Below, piece after piece: positions 35,522 to 44,276 of a stretch of DNA of 56,917 bases. A program made the translations under genes and the position numbers. The stretch lies in contig CAZEFW010000041.1 of NCBI GenBank assembly GCA_964511535.1, forward strand, positions 1 through 56,917, written 5' to 3'. This stretch comes from CAZCFB01 sp964511535. Its GTDB lineage: Bacteria; Myxococcota_A; Polyangia; GCA-2747355; CAZCFB01. The notes below the pieces were generated by a model that worked only from the letters and a program-made list of their open reading frames with translations, searched no databases and was not told the origin of the DNA. Each line of letters starts with the position of its first letter. Positions within the stretch are counted from its first letter, which is position 1.

Positions 35522-37423
35522 CTAGTCATCGTCGTCTCCCATGACCGCGGCCCAGCGGCGCGCCTCGAACAGGCGCTTGCGCACGAACTCGAACACCGGG
35601 AAGAGCAGGGAGAAGATGAACGCCGCCAGGAAGTAGCGGCTCAACATGACGCCCTGCACCAGCGCGATCTGTAGGTTCTCGCCCCGGGCGCGGGTGCCGC
35701 GGTTGCCCATGCCGCCGCTGGCCTTGAACAGCAGCCTGTAGGTGCCGGGCGGCGGCGACTTGCCGTAGGTGGAGCTGGAGCGCGAGCCCTCGCTCCAGCT
35801 CTCGCCGCCCTCCACCCCGTGGTAGTACGAGATGTCGCTCTCCATCTCCTGCACCACCTTGTCGGACGAATCCACCAGCGCCACCTGCAGCGCGATCCAG
35901 GAGTTGTTCAGCGGCGCGGCGATCTTGAGCCCCATGATGTTGCTCTCGCCGATGGTGAACGGCTCGCTCAGGCTCTCCTTGAGGTAAGCGTCGGGTCCAT
36001 ACTTCTTGTTGAAGATCACGTCCTGGTCGCTGCCGAAGGAGGCGAACAGCATCAGCCCGTTGACCAGCGCGAAGATGGCGCCCAGCACCATCAGCGTCCG
36101 GGCCAGGGGGCCGCGGTGGAACGGCTGCGCCGGGTGCACCCCGTAGGTGCCTGGCACCGGCTCATCCCAGGAGAACGCGGCGAACACGTCCTCCGGCTTC
36201 ATGTACTCGCCGATGAAGTACTCCACCTCTTTGTCGGTCTGCTCAACCTGGTACATGTACGGCGGCGCCACCAGGTCCGCGTAGGAGTTGCGGTCGCCGG
36301 AGCGCGCCTGCCAGGGCAGGGCGCCGTCCACGTAGACCAGCCGGCTGGAGCCGCTCTCGTAGAACTTGTAGGTGCGGTCCCCCGCCTTCACCGTCTGCTT
36401 GGGCGCCAGGTAGAACGGGTTGACGTTGGGCGCCGCCTGGGTCGGGCGGTTCAGGATGTAGTGGTTGTTCTCCTCGGCGAGCCACAGGTAGCCGGCGTCG
36501 GGGTTGTGCAGCAGGTACTCCCGGGCGACGTACCCCTCGTCGTCCTCGTACATCATGCGCCCGCACACCTCGTAGACGTCCCCGTCGAAGGTGCCGCCGC
36601 GGCCGATCTCGAAGTAGAAGCCGGGGTCGAGGTCCTTGGGGTTGACCCCCACCACCTTGGCCTGGGCGCCGGTCAGGTCGTTCTGGGCGCCGCAGTAGTC
36701 GCAGATCAGGGTCTCCACGTCCCGTCCGCCCACGAGCTCCAGCGGCGCGTCGCAGTTGGGGCAGCGGATGTTCTGGCCCTCGTGGCCGCCTGCGGTGGAG
36801 GGCGGGCGCTCGTCGTCGATGGAGAGCTGCTCGTGGGTCAGGACCTGCCCCGCGAAGCAGGTGGCGCCCTCGTCCTCGTCGTACTCCAGGGTGGCGAACC
36901 GGGCGCCGTCGCTGGAGGCCAGGTCGGCGTAGGGGTACATCTCGCCCGGGTGGATGGTGAAGGGCAGCTGCCCCTCGCCTCCTTCACAGAGCGCCTCGCC
37001 CACCTCCCTGACGGTGTAGGCCTCGCCGTCGACGGCGATGGCGAGGCCCGGGTACAGGTCGCCCGCGGGGGGCACATCGCCGGTGCTGGCCGCGCGCTCG
37101 AAGCTCAGCTCGCGCTCGTCCTCGCTGAGCCACGCCACGCTGCCGTCCGCGATCTGCAGGTACCACTCGTCCCAGGTGCCCGCGCCGTGGCTGTAGCGCA
37201 GGTGGCCCACCACCTCATAGGGCTTGCCGGCCAGCTTTCCCGTGGCGTGCATGTACAGCCGCGAATCCCCCTCGGGCAGCACCGACTGCATGCCGGTCTT
37301 CAGCGCGGTCTCGTCGTCCCAGTACACCACTGTGCTGCAGAAATCGCACACCAGCATGGTGATCCCAGGATTGACCAGGGTGTGCTCTCCACCGCAGTTT
37401 GGACATCGTAGCTGGCGACTCAT
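35522..37423 (-). CDS. DUF4178 protein with two zinc ribbons
   Basis: 633 residues from the ATG at 37423. Two zinc-ribbon segments are visible: CPNC with CDFC near residues 6-30, and CPNC with CDYC around 220-245. Each is followed by a DUF4178-type beta domain; the first contains YEVVGHLRYSHGAGTWDEWYLQIADGSVAWLSEDE, the second YEVCGRMMYEDDEGYVAREYLLHNPDAGYLWLAEE. After a segment with GEYMKPEDVFAAFSWDEPVPGTYG come a membrane helix (TLMVLGAIFALVNGLMLFA), a beta-rich exposed part and a second helix near the end (YFLAAFIFSLLFPVFEF). DUF4178 genes are commonly linked to DUF350 and aminopropyltransferase genes, as here. The zinc ribbons suggest protein or nucleic-acid contact on the cytoplasmic side. 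Function is unproven. Confidence 0.87.
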   Translation of the reverse strand: MSRQLRCPNCGGEHTLVNPGITMLVCDFCSTVVYWDDETALKTGMQSVLPEGDSRLYMHATGKLAGKPYEVVGHLRYSHGAGTWDEWYLQIADGSVAWLSEDERELSFERAASTGDVPPAGDLYPGLAIAVDGEAYTVREVGEALCEGGEGQLPFTIHPGEMYPYADLASSDGARFATLEYDEDEGATCFAGQVLTHEQLSIDDERPPSTAGGHEGQNIRCPNCDAPLELVGGRDVETLICDYCGAQNDLTGAQAKVVGVNPKDLDPGFYFEIGRGGTFDGDVYEVCGRMMYEDDEGYVAREYLLHNPDAGYLWLAEENNHYILNRPTQAAPNVNPFYLAPKQTVKAGDRTYKFYESGSSRLVYVDGALPWQARSGDRNSYADLVAPPYMYQVEQTDKEVEYFIGEYMKPEDVFAAFSWDEPVPGTYGVHPAQPFHRGPLARTLMVLGAIFALVNGLMLFASFGSDQDVIFNKKYGPDAYLKESLSEPFTIGESNIMGLKIAAPLNNSWIALQVALVDSSDKVVQEMESDISYYHGVEGGESWSEGSRSSSTYGKSPPPGTYRLLFKASGGMGNRGTRARGENLQIALVQGVMLSRYFLAAFIFSLLFPVFEFVRKRLFEARRWAAVMGDDDD

Positions 37424-37482
37424 GGGATTTAGAAGGTAGCATGGGGAACCAGCACCGGTAACCCCTTCGGAGGCCTCACGAG

Positions 37483-39165
37483 ATGCGCACAACGCTCCCC
37501 ATCATGTCCTGTCTGTTCCTTCTGCTCTGCCTCGGCGGCTGCGGCGCCAGCGGCGACTCTCCTCCCGGCTGCGGCCCGTCCAACTGCGTGGGATGTTGCA
37601 ACTCCCAGGGCACCTGCGTCTCCGGGACCACCGTGCTGACCTGCGGCGAGAAGGGCGAGTCCTGCCGCCAGTGCGCCTCCGGGCAGCAGTGCATGAGCTC
37701 CATCTGCACCGCCGAGCCGTGCAGCGCCAAGACCTGCCCCTCCGGCTGCTGCGCGGGCAACGTCTGCAAGGCCGGGGCGAGCTCCCAGTTCTGCGGCACC
37801 GGCGGAAACATCTGCATCAGCTGCGCCTCGTCGGACCGCTGCAACGGCGGCGTGTGCGAGAAGAAGCCGTGCGATGCGTCCACATGCCCCAACGGCTGCT
37901 GCTACCAGGGCTCCTGCCTGCCGGGCAGCAACGCCGGCGCCTGCGGCAAGAGCGGCCAGCCATGTCAGGACTGCGGCAACGGCATGACCTGCCAGCAGCA
38001 GGTGTGCACCAAGCAGGCGTGCAACGCGTCCACCTGCTCCAACGGCTGCTGCGACGCCAGCGGCAACTGCATCACCACCCTGACCGAGGCCAACTGCGGC
38101 GTCGGGGGGCAGAGCTGCCAGACCTGCCCCAAGGACCAGATCTGCAACGCGGGCAAGTGCGAGGTCCCCGCCTGCACCGCCCAGAGCTGCCCCAACGGCT
38201 GCTGCAACGACCAGGGTAAATGCGAGCAGGGCAACACCGTGGGCGCCTGCGGCAAGGGCGGCGGCGCGTGCGAGAAGTGCGACACGGGCCAGGCGTGCGA
38301 TGCCAACAAGTGCGGCTGCACCCAGGCGTCGTGCGGCCAGGGGTGCTGCGAGGGGGACAAGTGCCAGCCAGGCAACCTGTCCCAGGCGTGCGGCGGCGGC
38401 GGCGGGCAGTGCTCCAAGTGCAAGGCCACCGAGGTGTGCGACAAGGGCGCCTGCAAGACCGGCTGCGGCCTGAAAAACTGCCCGAGCGGCTGCTGCGATG
38501 GCAGCACCTGCAAGCCCGGCAATAGCGTGGGCGCCTGCGGCCTGTACGGCACGCCGTGCGCCAAATGCAACCTCACCAGCGCCAACGAGAAGTGCGTCAG
38601 CGGCACCTGCAACGACAGCAGCAAGTGCAACTACAGCAACTGCCCCAAGGGGTGCTGCCTCAACAGCCAGTGCCAGCCTGGCAACCAGTTCAACGCATGC
38701 GGCTCGTCGGGCCAGGCGTGCAAGGTGTGCCCGCCGCACATGGAGTGCAAGAGCAACAAGTGCGTGGTCAAGCCCAACAGCAAGTGGACCGTCACCGTGG
38801 TGGAGGTGGAGGTGGACAGCTCGAAGAAGTGGGACAGCTGGGTGCTGCCCGGCTTCGAGAAGCCCGACATCTACGTCGAGCTGCAGGTGGGGAGCACCAC
38901 CAAGAAGACCAAGACCAAGGACAACACCTACAAGGCCACCTTCAACGAGTACCTGCTCACCGCCACGGCCAAGGACCTGATGACCAAGGGCAACTTCCAG
39001 ATCAAGGTGATGGACTACGACCCGATCCCGCCGTCCCAGGAGATCGCCAAGTGCGCCACCCAGATCTTCGAGTACGAGCTGACCAAGGGTGAGGCGAAGA
39101 TCTTCTACTGCGGCAGCGGCTCCGACCTCAAGCGGGTGGTGTTCAGCTTCAAGCCGGTTCCGTGA
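37483..39165 (+). CDS. Lipoprotein with eight GCC-type Cys repeats and a C2-like C-terminus
   Basis: 560 residues. The signal ends CLGGC (lipidated Cys20). Eight repeats of about 47 residues follow. Each has the pattern C-x4-CPxGCC-x4-C-x3-G, then ACG-x2-G-x2-C-x2-C-x4-5-C-x4-C, giving about nine Cys per repeat and a disulfide-rich rod. The last 130 residues lack the repeat and resemble a C2 domain: VVEVEVDSSKKWDSWVLPG, KPDIYVELQVGSTTKKTKTKDN and FQIKVMDYDPIPPSQE, with Asp residues in loops that might bind calcium. Eukaryotic-like C2 domains bind membranes or proteins. The gene is read away from the DUF4178 gene. No enzymatic motif is present, and a rigid surface spacer is the simplest view. 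Confidence 0.88.
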   Translation: MRTTLPIMSCLFLLLCLGGCGASGDSPPGCGPSNCVGCCNSQGTCVSGTTVLTCGEKGESCRQCASGQQCMSSICTAEPCSAKTCPSGCCAGNVCKAGASSQFCGTGGNICISCASSDRCNGGVCEKKPCDASTCPNGCCYQGSCLPGSNAGACGKSGQPCQDCGNGMTCQQQVCTKQACNASTCSNGCCDASGNCITTLTEANCGVGGQSCQTCPKDQICNAGKCEVPACTAQSCPNGCCNDQGKCEQGNTVGACGKGGGACEKCDTGQACDANKCGCTQASCGQGCCEGDKCQPGNLSQACGGGGGQCSKCKATEVCDKGACKTGCGLKNCPSGCCDGSTCKPGNSVGACGLYGTPCAKCNLTSANEKCVSGTCNDSSKCNYSNCPKGCCLNSQCQPGNQFNACGSSGQACKVCPPHMECKSNKCVVKPNSKWTVTVVEVEVDSSKKWDSWVLPGFEKPDIYVELQVGSTTKKTKTKDNTYKATFNEYLLTATAKDLMTKGNFQIKVMDYDPIPPSQEIAKCATQIFEYELTKGEAKIFYCGSGSDLKRVVFSFKPVP

Positions 39166-39585
39166 TCACAGGCTGTCCTCGCCCTCGTCCGGCGAGGGCC
39201 GCGGCTTGAACGCCTGGGCGGTGATCGCCACCACCGCGCCGCAGATCAGCGCCGGCACCAGGCAGTAGACGAAGAAGCCGAACGCCGCCAGAGCATCCAG
39301 CCCGAACAGCACAACCGTGGCAACGCTGCCGGCTGCGTCCCCCAGCGCGGCGCCGGCCAGGGCGCGCTTCATGTCATCGGAGGGGCCGTGCGATGCGTCG
39401 CCGCGGGAGCGCACCAGCCCGATGATGGCGCCCGTCAGGACTCCCGCCGAGACGAGGACGATGCCCATCAGCGCCACGACGATGCCGCCGGATTTGCCGC
39501 CGCCGCCGATGGCGTGGGCCAGGGTGGGGGTGAGGGCCGCGGCCAGCAGCGCCGCGAGACGACATGACGATTTGCAGGGTCTCAC
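39166..39585 (-). CDS. Small multi-helix membrane protein
   Basis: 139 residues from the GTG at 39585. A TTG at 39624 would lengthen it, but its spacing to GGAGG is too short. The start region looks like a signal or first helix (CRLAALLAAALTPTLAHA). Three further hydrophobic segments follow (GIVVALMGIVLVSAGVLTGAIIGLV, SVATVVLFGLDALAAFGFFV, VPALICGAVVAITAQAF) and a charged tail, PRPSPDEGEDSL. It follows the GGGWT-domain Cys-rich gene on the same strand and meets the C2-like gene end to end without a gap. No family is recognised. Confidence 0.68.
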   Translation of the reverse strand: MRPCKSSCRLAALLAAALTPTLAHAIGGGGKSGGIVVALMGIVLVSAGVLTGAIIGLVRSRGDASHGPSDDMKRALAGAALGDAAGSVATVVLFGLDALAAFGFFVYCLVPALICGAVVAITAQAFKPRPSPDEGEDSL

Positions 39586-39635
39586 CGCCCCAGGATAGCC
39601 CCAAACCGGCGGCGCCGGAAACAACCCCTCCGGTT

Positions 39636-42236
39636 CTACCGCACGAACAGGTTGATCCCGTAAGACGTGCTGCCCGAGCTGCTCTCGTCGCCGAAGTCCT
39701 TGCGCGAGCTGCAGCCGGAGCAGCTGGTGCCGAACTGGGCATCGTTGGCCTCGGTGATGGCGATGCCGTGATCCGCGCGGCTGCAGCTGCCGCCGCCGCC
39801 GATCATCATCACCGCGCCGTCACCGGAGCTCCAGTCAGCGAAGAAGCTCACCGACTTCGGCTTGCCGATTGAGCTGGAGCAGGTGGCGTACTTGAAGCCG
39901 GAGGTGCTGGTGGCGCCGCTGGCCAGGTCGGCGGCGCAGGTGCCGCGCACCGCGCTGCTCGCCCAGGCCCCGGTGCGGTAGTTGCCGAAGCCTGTGACCT
40001 TTGTCCGGAAGGTCTTGCCGCCCAGGCACTTGGCGTTGGTCTTGAGCAGGTGCGCGTCGGTGGTGGCGTCGGTGCGCGCGAGCTTGAACTCGTCGGCCAG
40101 GACTGTCCAGAACGCCGCGGACAGGGCGTCGGCGTTGGTGCCGCGCACCGTGGGCGCGCCCACCTCAGTGGTCCTGTCGTACCAGTACTTGGCCGAGTCG
40201 ATCCACTGGGTGCCGTCCTTGTTGGAGAAGCGCGCGGCGAGGGTCCAGCCGCCGCCGTCGGTGGTCATGTCGCAGTAGACCTTGAACGGGGCAGCCGCCG
40301 CAGCCGGCGAGATGGTGTAGACGCCGCTCTTGGCCCCCGGCGTGGCGGCCAGCATAGCCTTGCACGACGGCGCCGTGGCCGTGCACTTGCTCTGGGCGCA
40401 GTAGGGCGTGGCCGCCGGGCACACCGTGCCGCAGGCGCCGCAGTTCTTCGGATCGCTGGCCAGCAGGGCGCAGCCGCCCGGGCACTTGGTGGCCCCCGCC
40501 AGGCAGGTGCACCCGCCGTTCTTGCAAACCTCGCCGGAGGCGCAGGTGTTGCCACAGACGCCGCAGTTCTTGGGGTCGGTCTTGGCCTTGACGCAGCTGC
40601 CGCCGCACCGGATCTCGCCGTACCCCTGACACTTGGTCTGGCAGGTCCCCTGGTAGCAGGCGTGGGTCTTGGGCGTGCAGGCGCTGTTGCACTTGCCGCA
40701 GTTGGCGTCGTCGTACTGCAGGTTGACGCAGATCCCGCTGCAGTCGGTCAGCCCGCCGGGGCAGAACAGGGTGCAGGTGCCCGCCTTGCAGACCTGGGCC
40801 AGGAAGCACTTGTTGCCGCACTTGCCGCAGTTGTGGAAGTCGGTCTGCAGGTTGGCGCAGGTGGGGGCCGCCCCCGAGTCCCCGCCGCCGCACTGGGTGT
40901 GGGACGCGTGGCAGGTGAAGCCGCACTTGCCGTTGCTGCACACGTAGCCCGCCGGGCACTTGTCGCCGCACTTGCCGCAGTTGTCGTTGTCGGTGGTCAG
41001 GTTGGCGCAGTACGGATACTTGGCCGGCGGCCCCTTGTCCGCGGCCGCCCCGGCGTCCAGGTCCGTGGAGGCGCCCGCGTCCAGGGCCATGTCCGGCGCC
41101 GCCGCGTCGGCGGGCCCTGCGTCTGCCGCCCCCTGATCGGCCGCGCCGCCGCCGTCGGGCGGGCCGAGGTCCGGCACCCCCGCGTCGTAGTACACCGGCG
41201 CGCCAGAGAAGCACATGGTCATGGACGACGGGCATGAGAGGGCGCACTTGCCGTTGAGGCAGAACGCGCCGGCGCCGCACGCCGTCCCGCACTTGCCGCA
41301 GTTCTTCTGGTCGGTGAACAGATCAGCGCAGTAAATGGTCCCGCTGGCCCCGGCGCACTGCACGCTGCCCGCGGGGCAGGTGAGCACGCAGGTGCCCGCG
41401 CTGCAGCTCTCTCCGGCGTTGCACTTGTTGCCGCAGGCGCCGCAGTTGGTGTTGTCTCCGTTCAGGTCCGCGCAGTACGGGGCGCCGGCATCGCCGCCGC
41501 CGCACTGGAACAACCCCGTCGCGCACACCAGGGCGCACTTGGACTTGCTGCAGATATGGGCGGTGGTGCAAGCGGTGGCGCACGCGCCACAGTTCTGCGG
41601 GTCGTTGGTCAGGTTGGCGCAGTACTTCACGCCGGCGTCGCCGCCGCCGCAGGTGGACAGGGGCGCCGGGCACTGCCCGGCCACGCACTTGCCCGCCGCG
41701 CAAACCTCGCCGGCCTTGCACTTGGTGCCGCAGGCGCCGCAGTTGTCCGGATCGATCTGGGTGTTGGAGCACACGCCCGCGCAGTCGGTGAGCCCCTGCT
41801 GGCACTCCTTGGTGCACTTGCCTGCAGAGCACACCTCTCCCGGCTTGCACACGTTGCCGCAGGCGCCGCAGTTGTACCTGTCCTTGTTGGTGTTGACGCA
41901 CTTGCCCGTGCACCGGGTCAGCCCTCCCTGGCACGAGGTGATGCAGTTGGCGGCGGCGCAGATCTGCCCCGGCTTGCACTGGTTGCCGCAGGTGCCGCAG
42001 TTCTGGTCATCCACGTTCAGGTTGACGCAGACGTTGCCGCACCGGGTGGCCTCCGGCCCGCAGGGCAGGTCCACGCGGGCGTCGATCATGGCGTCCGTGA
42101 TCACCACCCCCGCCTCGGTGAGCTGGCGCAGGGCGTCGTCGTCGCAGCCGCCGAGCCAGAGCACCGCCAGGAGCAACGCGAGGGGAGCGCACTTGCCAGA
42201 GAGCCTGCGTGGGGAGCTGCTGTTCATCTCGCGCAT
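39636..42236 (-). CDS. Stig1-type Cys-repeat lipoprotein with a fibrinogen-like (GGGWT) domain
   Basis: 866 residues from the ATG at 42236 (GGGGGA ahead of it). The signal ends LWLGGC (lipidated Cys31). Eleven repeats of about 43-48 residues have the pattern CxxGxxxCxGxCvNxxxDxxNCGxCGxxCxxGxxCxxGxC, similar to plant Stig1 and many deltaproteobacterial proteins. The seventh repeat is interrupted by a 70-residue Asp/Ala/Pro-rich insertion. The last 230 residues contain SGVYTISP and then VYCDMTTDGGGWTLAARFSNKDG, which is the bacterial fibrinogen-like YCD-GGGW domain. In animals that fold binds sugars or proteins, so this is a probable surface adhesin or carbohydrate binder. It follows the VWA-domain gene by 14 bp in the same operon. 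Confidence 0.9.
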   Translation of the reverse strand: MREMNSSSPRRLSGKCAPLALLLAVLWLGGCDDDALRQLTEAGVVITDAMIDARVDLPCGPEATRCGNVCVNLNVDDQNCGTCGNQCKPGQICAAANCITSCQGGLTRCTGKCVNTNKDRYNCGACGNVCKPGEVCSAGKCTKECQQGLTDCAGVCSNTQIDPDNCGACGTKCKAGEVCAAGKCVAGQCPAPLSTCGGGDAGVKYCANLTNDPQNCGACATACTTAHICSKSKCALVCATGLFQCGGGDAGAPYCADLNGDNTNCGACGNKCNAGESCSAGTCVLTCPAGSVQCAGASGTIYCADLFTDQKNCGKCGTACGAGAFCLNGKCALSCPSSMTMCFSGAPVYYDAGVPDLGPPDGGGAADQGAADAGPADAAAPDMALDAGASTDLDAGAAADKGPPAKYPYCANLTTDNDNCGKCGDKCPAGYVCSNGKCGFTCHASHTQCGGGDSGAAPTCANLQTDFHNCGKCGNKCFLAQVCKAGTCTLFCPGGLTDCSGICVNLQYDDANCGKCNSACTPKTHACYQGTCQTKCQGYGEIRCGGSCVKAKTDPKNCGVCGNTCASGEVCKNGGCTCLAGATKCPGGCALLASDPKNCGACGTVCPAATPYCAQSKCTATAPSCKAMLAATPGAKSGVYTISPAAAAAPFKVYCDMTTDGGGWTLAARFSNKDGTQWIDSAKYWYDRTTEVGAPTVRGTNADALSAAFWTVLADEFKLARTDATTDAHLLKTNAKCLGGKTFRTKVTGFGNYRTGAWASSAVRGTCAADLASGATSTSGFKYATCSSSIGKPKSVSFFADWSSGDGAVMMIGGGGSCSRADHGIAITEANDAQFGTSCSGCSSRKDFGDESSSGSTSYGINLFVR

Positions 42237-42250
42237 GTCGTGGTCCCCCA

Positions 42251-44227
42251 TCACTGGAGCAGGTAGCAGGCCATGATCTTGGTGCCGATGGCCGGCGCGG
42301 TGCCGAGCAGCTCGATCAGGCTGTTGGCGGTGTCCCACTTCCAGTCGGTCCCCTGCACCTTGAGCTTGCTGTTGAAGTAGACCTCGATGGAGGTGACCAC
42401 CGGCGCCTTGGTCGGCTTGTACTGCTTGACCGCCTTGCCTGTCACCGACTGACCCAGCTGGTTGAACAGGCTTTTCCAGTTGCCCGAGCAGAGGTCCCCC
42501 ACGTAGCCGCCGGTGAGCTTGGCGTGGGCCATGTGGTTGGTGCCGACCCGATCCGTGCAGCCGCTCTTGTGCTTGGTGGACACGATGGCGTGGTAGACAT
42601 AGTCCTTCCACCCCTTGCGCGCCGTCAGCCAGCTGTTGAAGCTCGTGACGGTGGGGTTGGTCTGGGTGTCGTCGTCGGAGACGCCCACGATGTGGCGCAG
42701 GCTGCCCTCCCGCATGAACGACTCGATGGCCGCGATATTGGACTGGAACCGCACCAGGTGGTCGCGGCTGGCGATCTTGACGCTCACCTGCTTGAAGCGG
42801 GTGTTGTCCGCGCAGTTGACCCCGCCCAGGGGGGCCGGGATGCAGATGTCGTAGGTGGTGGTGCCGCGCTTGGCCAGCATCACCACGTGGTAGTCGATGT
42901 TGGTCCCGGTGATGAAGGTGGAGAAGGTGTTCAGCGTCGCCTTGACGCCGGCGATCTCGGCCTTCATGGAGCCCGACTGGTCCACGATGAACGTGATGTC
43001 CACCGGCCGCGCGCTCAGGCCGTAGGTGAAGACGTCACACTGGATGGGCACGCACTTGCCTGCCTTGCAGGTGGTGCCCGCCTTGCACGCGTTGCCGCAA
43101 GCGCCGCAGTTGGCCGGGTCCGTCTTCTGGTCGACGCAGGACCCGGAGCAGTCGGTGTGGTTGCTCAGGCATGTGAGGGCGCACTTGCCGACGCTGCAGA
43201 CCTGCCCGGCGCTGCACTGCTTGGCGCAAGCGCCGCAGTTGAGCGGATCGGCGCCGAGGTTGCGGCACACCCCGCTGCACGCCGTGTGAGCAGGCGGGCA
43301 GTTGAGGGTGCAGACGCCCGCCAGGCACGCCTCGTTCTTGCTGCACGCCTTGCCGCAGGCGCCGCAGTTCATGGCGTCGGCCGCCGTGGCCTTGCACACG
43401 CCGCTGCACGCGCTGAATCCGGTGGGGCAGTTGAGCGCGCACTTGCCGGCCACGCACGCCTCGGCGGTGGCGCACGCGGTGTTGCACGCGCCGCAGTTGG
43501 ACGCGTCGGCCTGCAGGTTCGCGCAGCTGCCGGAGCAGTCGGCGAGCCCCTTGGGGCAGACCGCCGCGCACTTGCCGGCCTGACAGATCTCGCCTGAATT
43601 GCAGGACACGCCGCAGGCGCCGCAGTTGGCCTGATCGGTGGCGATCTTGACGCACACCCCGCTGCAGTTGGTGAAGCCGGAGGGACAATTGAGCGTGCAC
43701 TTGCCCGCCACGCACGCCTCGCCTGCCTTGCAGGCGACGCTGCAGGCGCCGCAGTTCTGCCGGTCCTTGCTGGTGTTGACGCACTTGCCTGAGCAGGCGG
43801 TCAGGGTGGGGCCGCAGTTGGTGGCGCACTTTCCCGCGGCGCACACATCCCCCGCCTTGCACTTGCTGTAGCACAGGCCGCAGTGCTCGGCGTCGGTGAG
43901 GGTGTCGATGCAGGTCCCCCCGCAGTCGGTCTGTCCAGTGGGGCAGGTGGTGGTGCACTTGCCGGCCACGCACAGGTAGCCCTCCTTGCACCGCTTGGTG
44001 CACACGCCGCAGTTCTGGCGGTCCCGGGACAGGTCGGTGCACCCGCCGGGGCAGGCCTTCATGCCAGGGCCACACTTGAACGCCACGCCGTCGGCGCCGG
44101 CGCCGCTGTCCAGGGTCACCCCCGAGACGTCCTCGTCGCAGCCGCTGACCATCAGCAGGGCCGCCAGGGTGACGACGGGCAGGAGCCCTTTGGTGTGGGT
44201 GCCCCGCATCCGTTGCTCTGGGATCAT
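42251..44227 (-). CDS. Stig1-type Cys-repeat lipoprotein with a von Willebrand A domain
   Basis: 658 residues from the ATG at 44227, chosen because AGGAG lies 7 bases upstream; the frame also has an ATG at 44242. The signal ends MVSGC (lipidated Cys30). Eight 43-residue repeats span about 52-395, each with the CxxG-CsGxCvN-NCGACg-C-C-C pattern. The C-terminal 250 residues form a VWA domain with the metal-ion adhesion motif FIVDQSGSMK (DxSxS) and further loop residues (ISDDDTQ-like VGVSDDDTQTN). VWA domains bind proteins via a bound metal. The downstream GGGWT gene starts 14 bp later, so the two probably form one surface complex. Confidence 0.9.
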   Translation of the reverse strand: MIPEQRMRGTHTKGLLPVVTLAALLMVSGCDEDVSGVTLDSGAGADGVAFKCGPGMKACPGGCTDLSRDRQNCGVCTKRCKEGYLCVAGKCTTTCPTGQTDCGGTCIDTLTDAEHCGLCYSKCKAGDVCAAGKCATNCGPTLTACSGKCVNTSKDRQNCGACSVACKAGEACVAGKCTLNCPSGFTNCSGVCVKIATDQANCGACGVSCNSGEICQAGKCAAVCPKGLADCSGSCANLQADASNCGACNTACATAEACVAGKCALNCPTGFSACSGVCKATAADAMNCGACGKACSKNEACLAGVCTLNCPPAHTACSGVCRNLGADPLNCGACAKQCSAGQVCSVGKCALTCLSNHTDCSGSCVDQKTDPANCGACGNACKAGTTCKAGKCVPIQCDVFTYGLSARPVDITFIVDQSGSMKAEIAGVKATLNTFSTFITGTNIDYHVVMLAKRGTTTYDICIPAPLGGVNCADNTRFKQVSVKIASRDHLVRFQSNIAAIESFMREGSLRHIVGVSDDDTQTNPTVTSFNSWLTARKGWKDYVYHAIVSTKHKSGCTDRVGTNHMAHAKLTGGYVGDLCSGNWKSLFNQLGQSVTGKAVKQYKPTKAPVVTSIEVYFNSKLKVQGTDWKWDTANSLIELLGTAPAIGTKIMACYLLQ

Positions 44228-44276
44228 CGACTCGCTCCTCATGTGGTTCCCCGGTCTCCCTGCCCGCGCCGCATCA

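Noticed and set aside
37429..38739. Ala/Leu/Val/Gly-rich minus-strand frame opposite the Cys-rich C2 gene
   Set aside because: It reads like a membrane protein only because Cys and Gly codons mirror to Ala and Ala-like codons. The plus strand has a signal peptide and regular repeats.
40050..41237. Plus-strand frame opposite the Stig1-repeat gene
   Set aside because: Same mirror effect of the Cys repeats, and no ribosome site.
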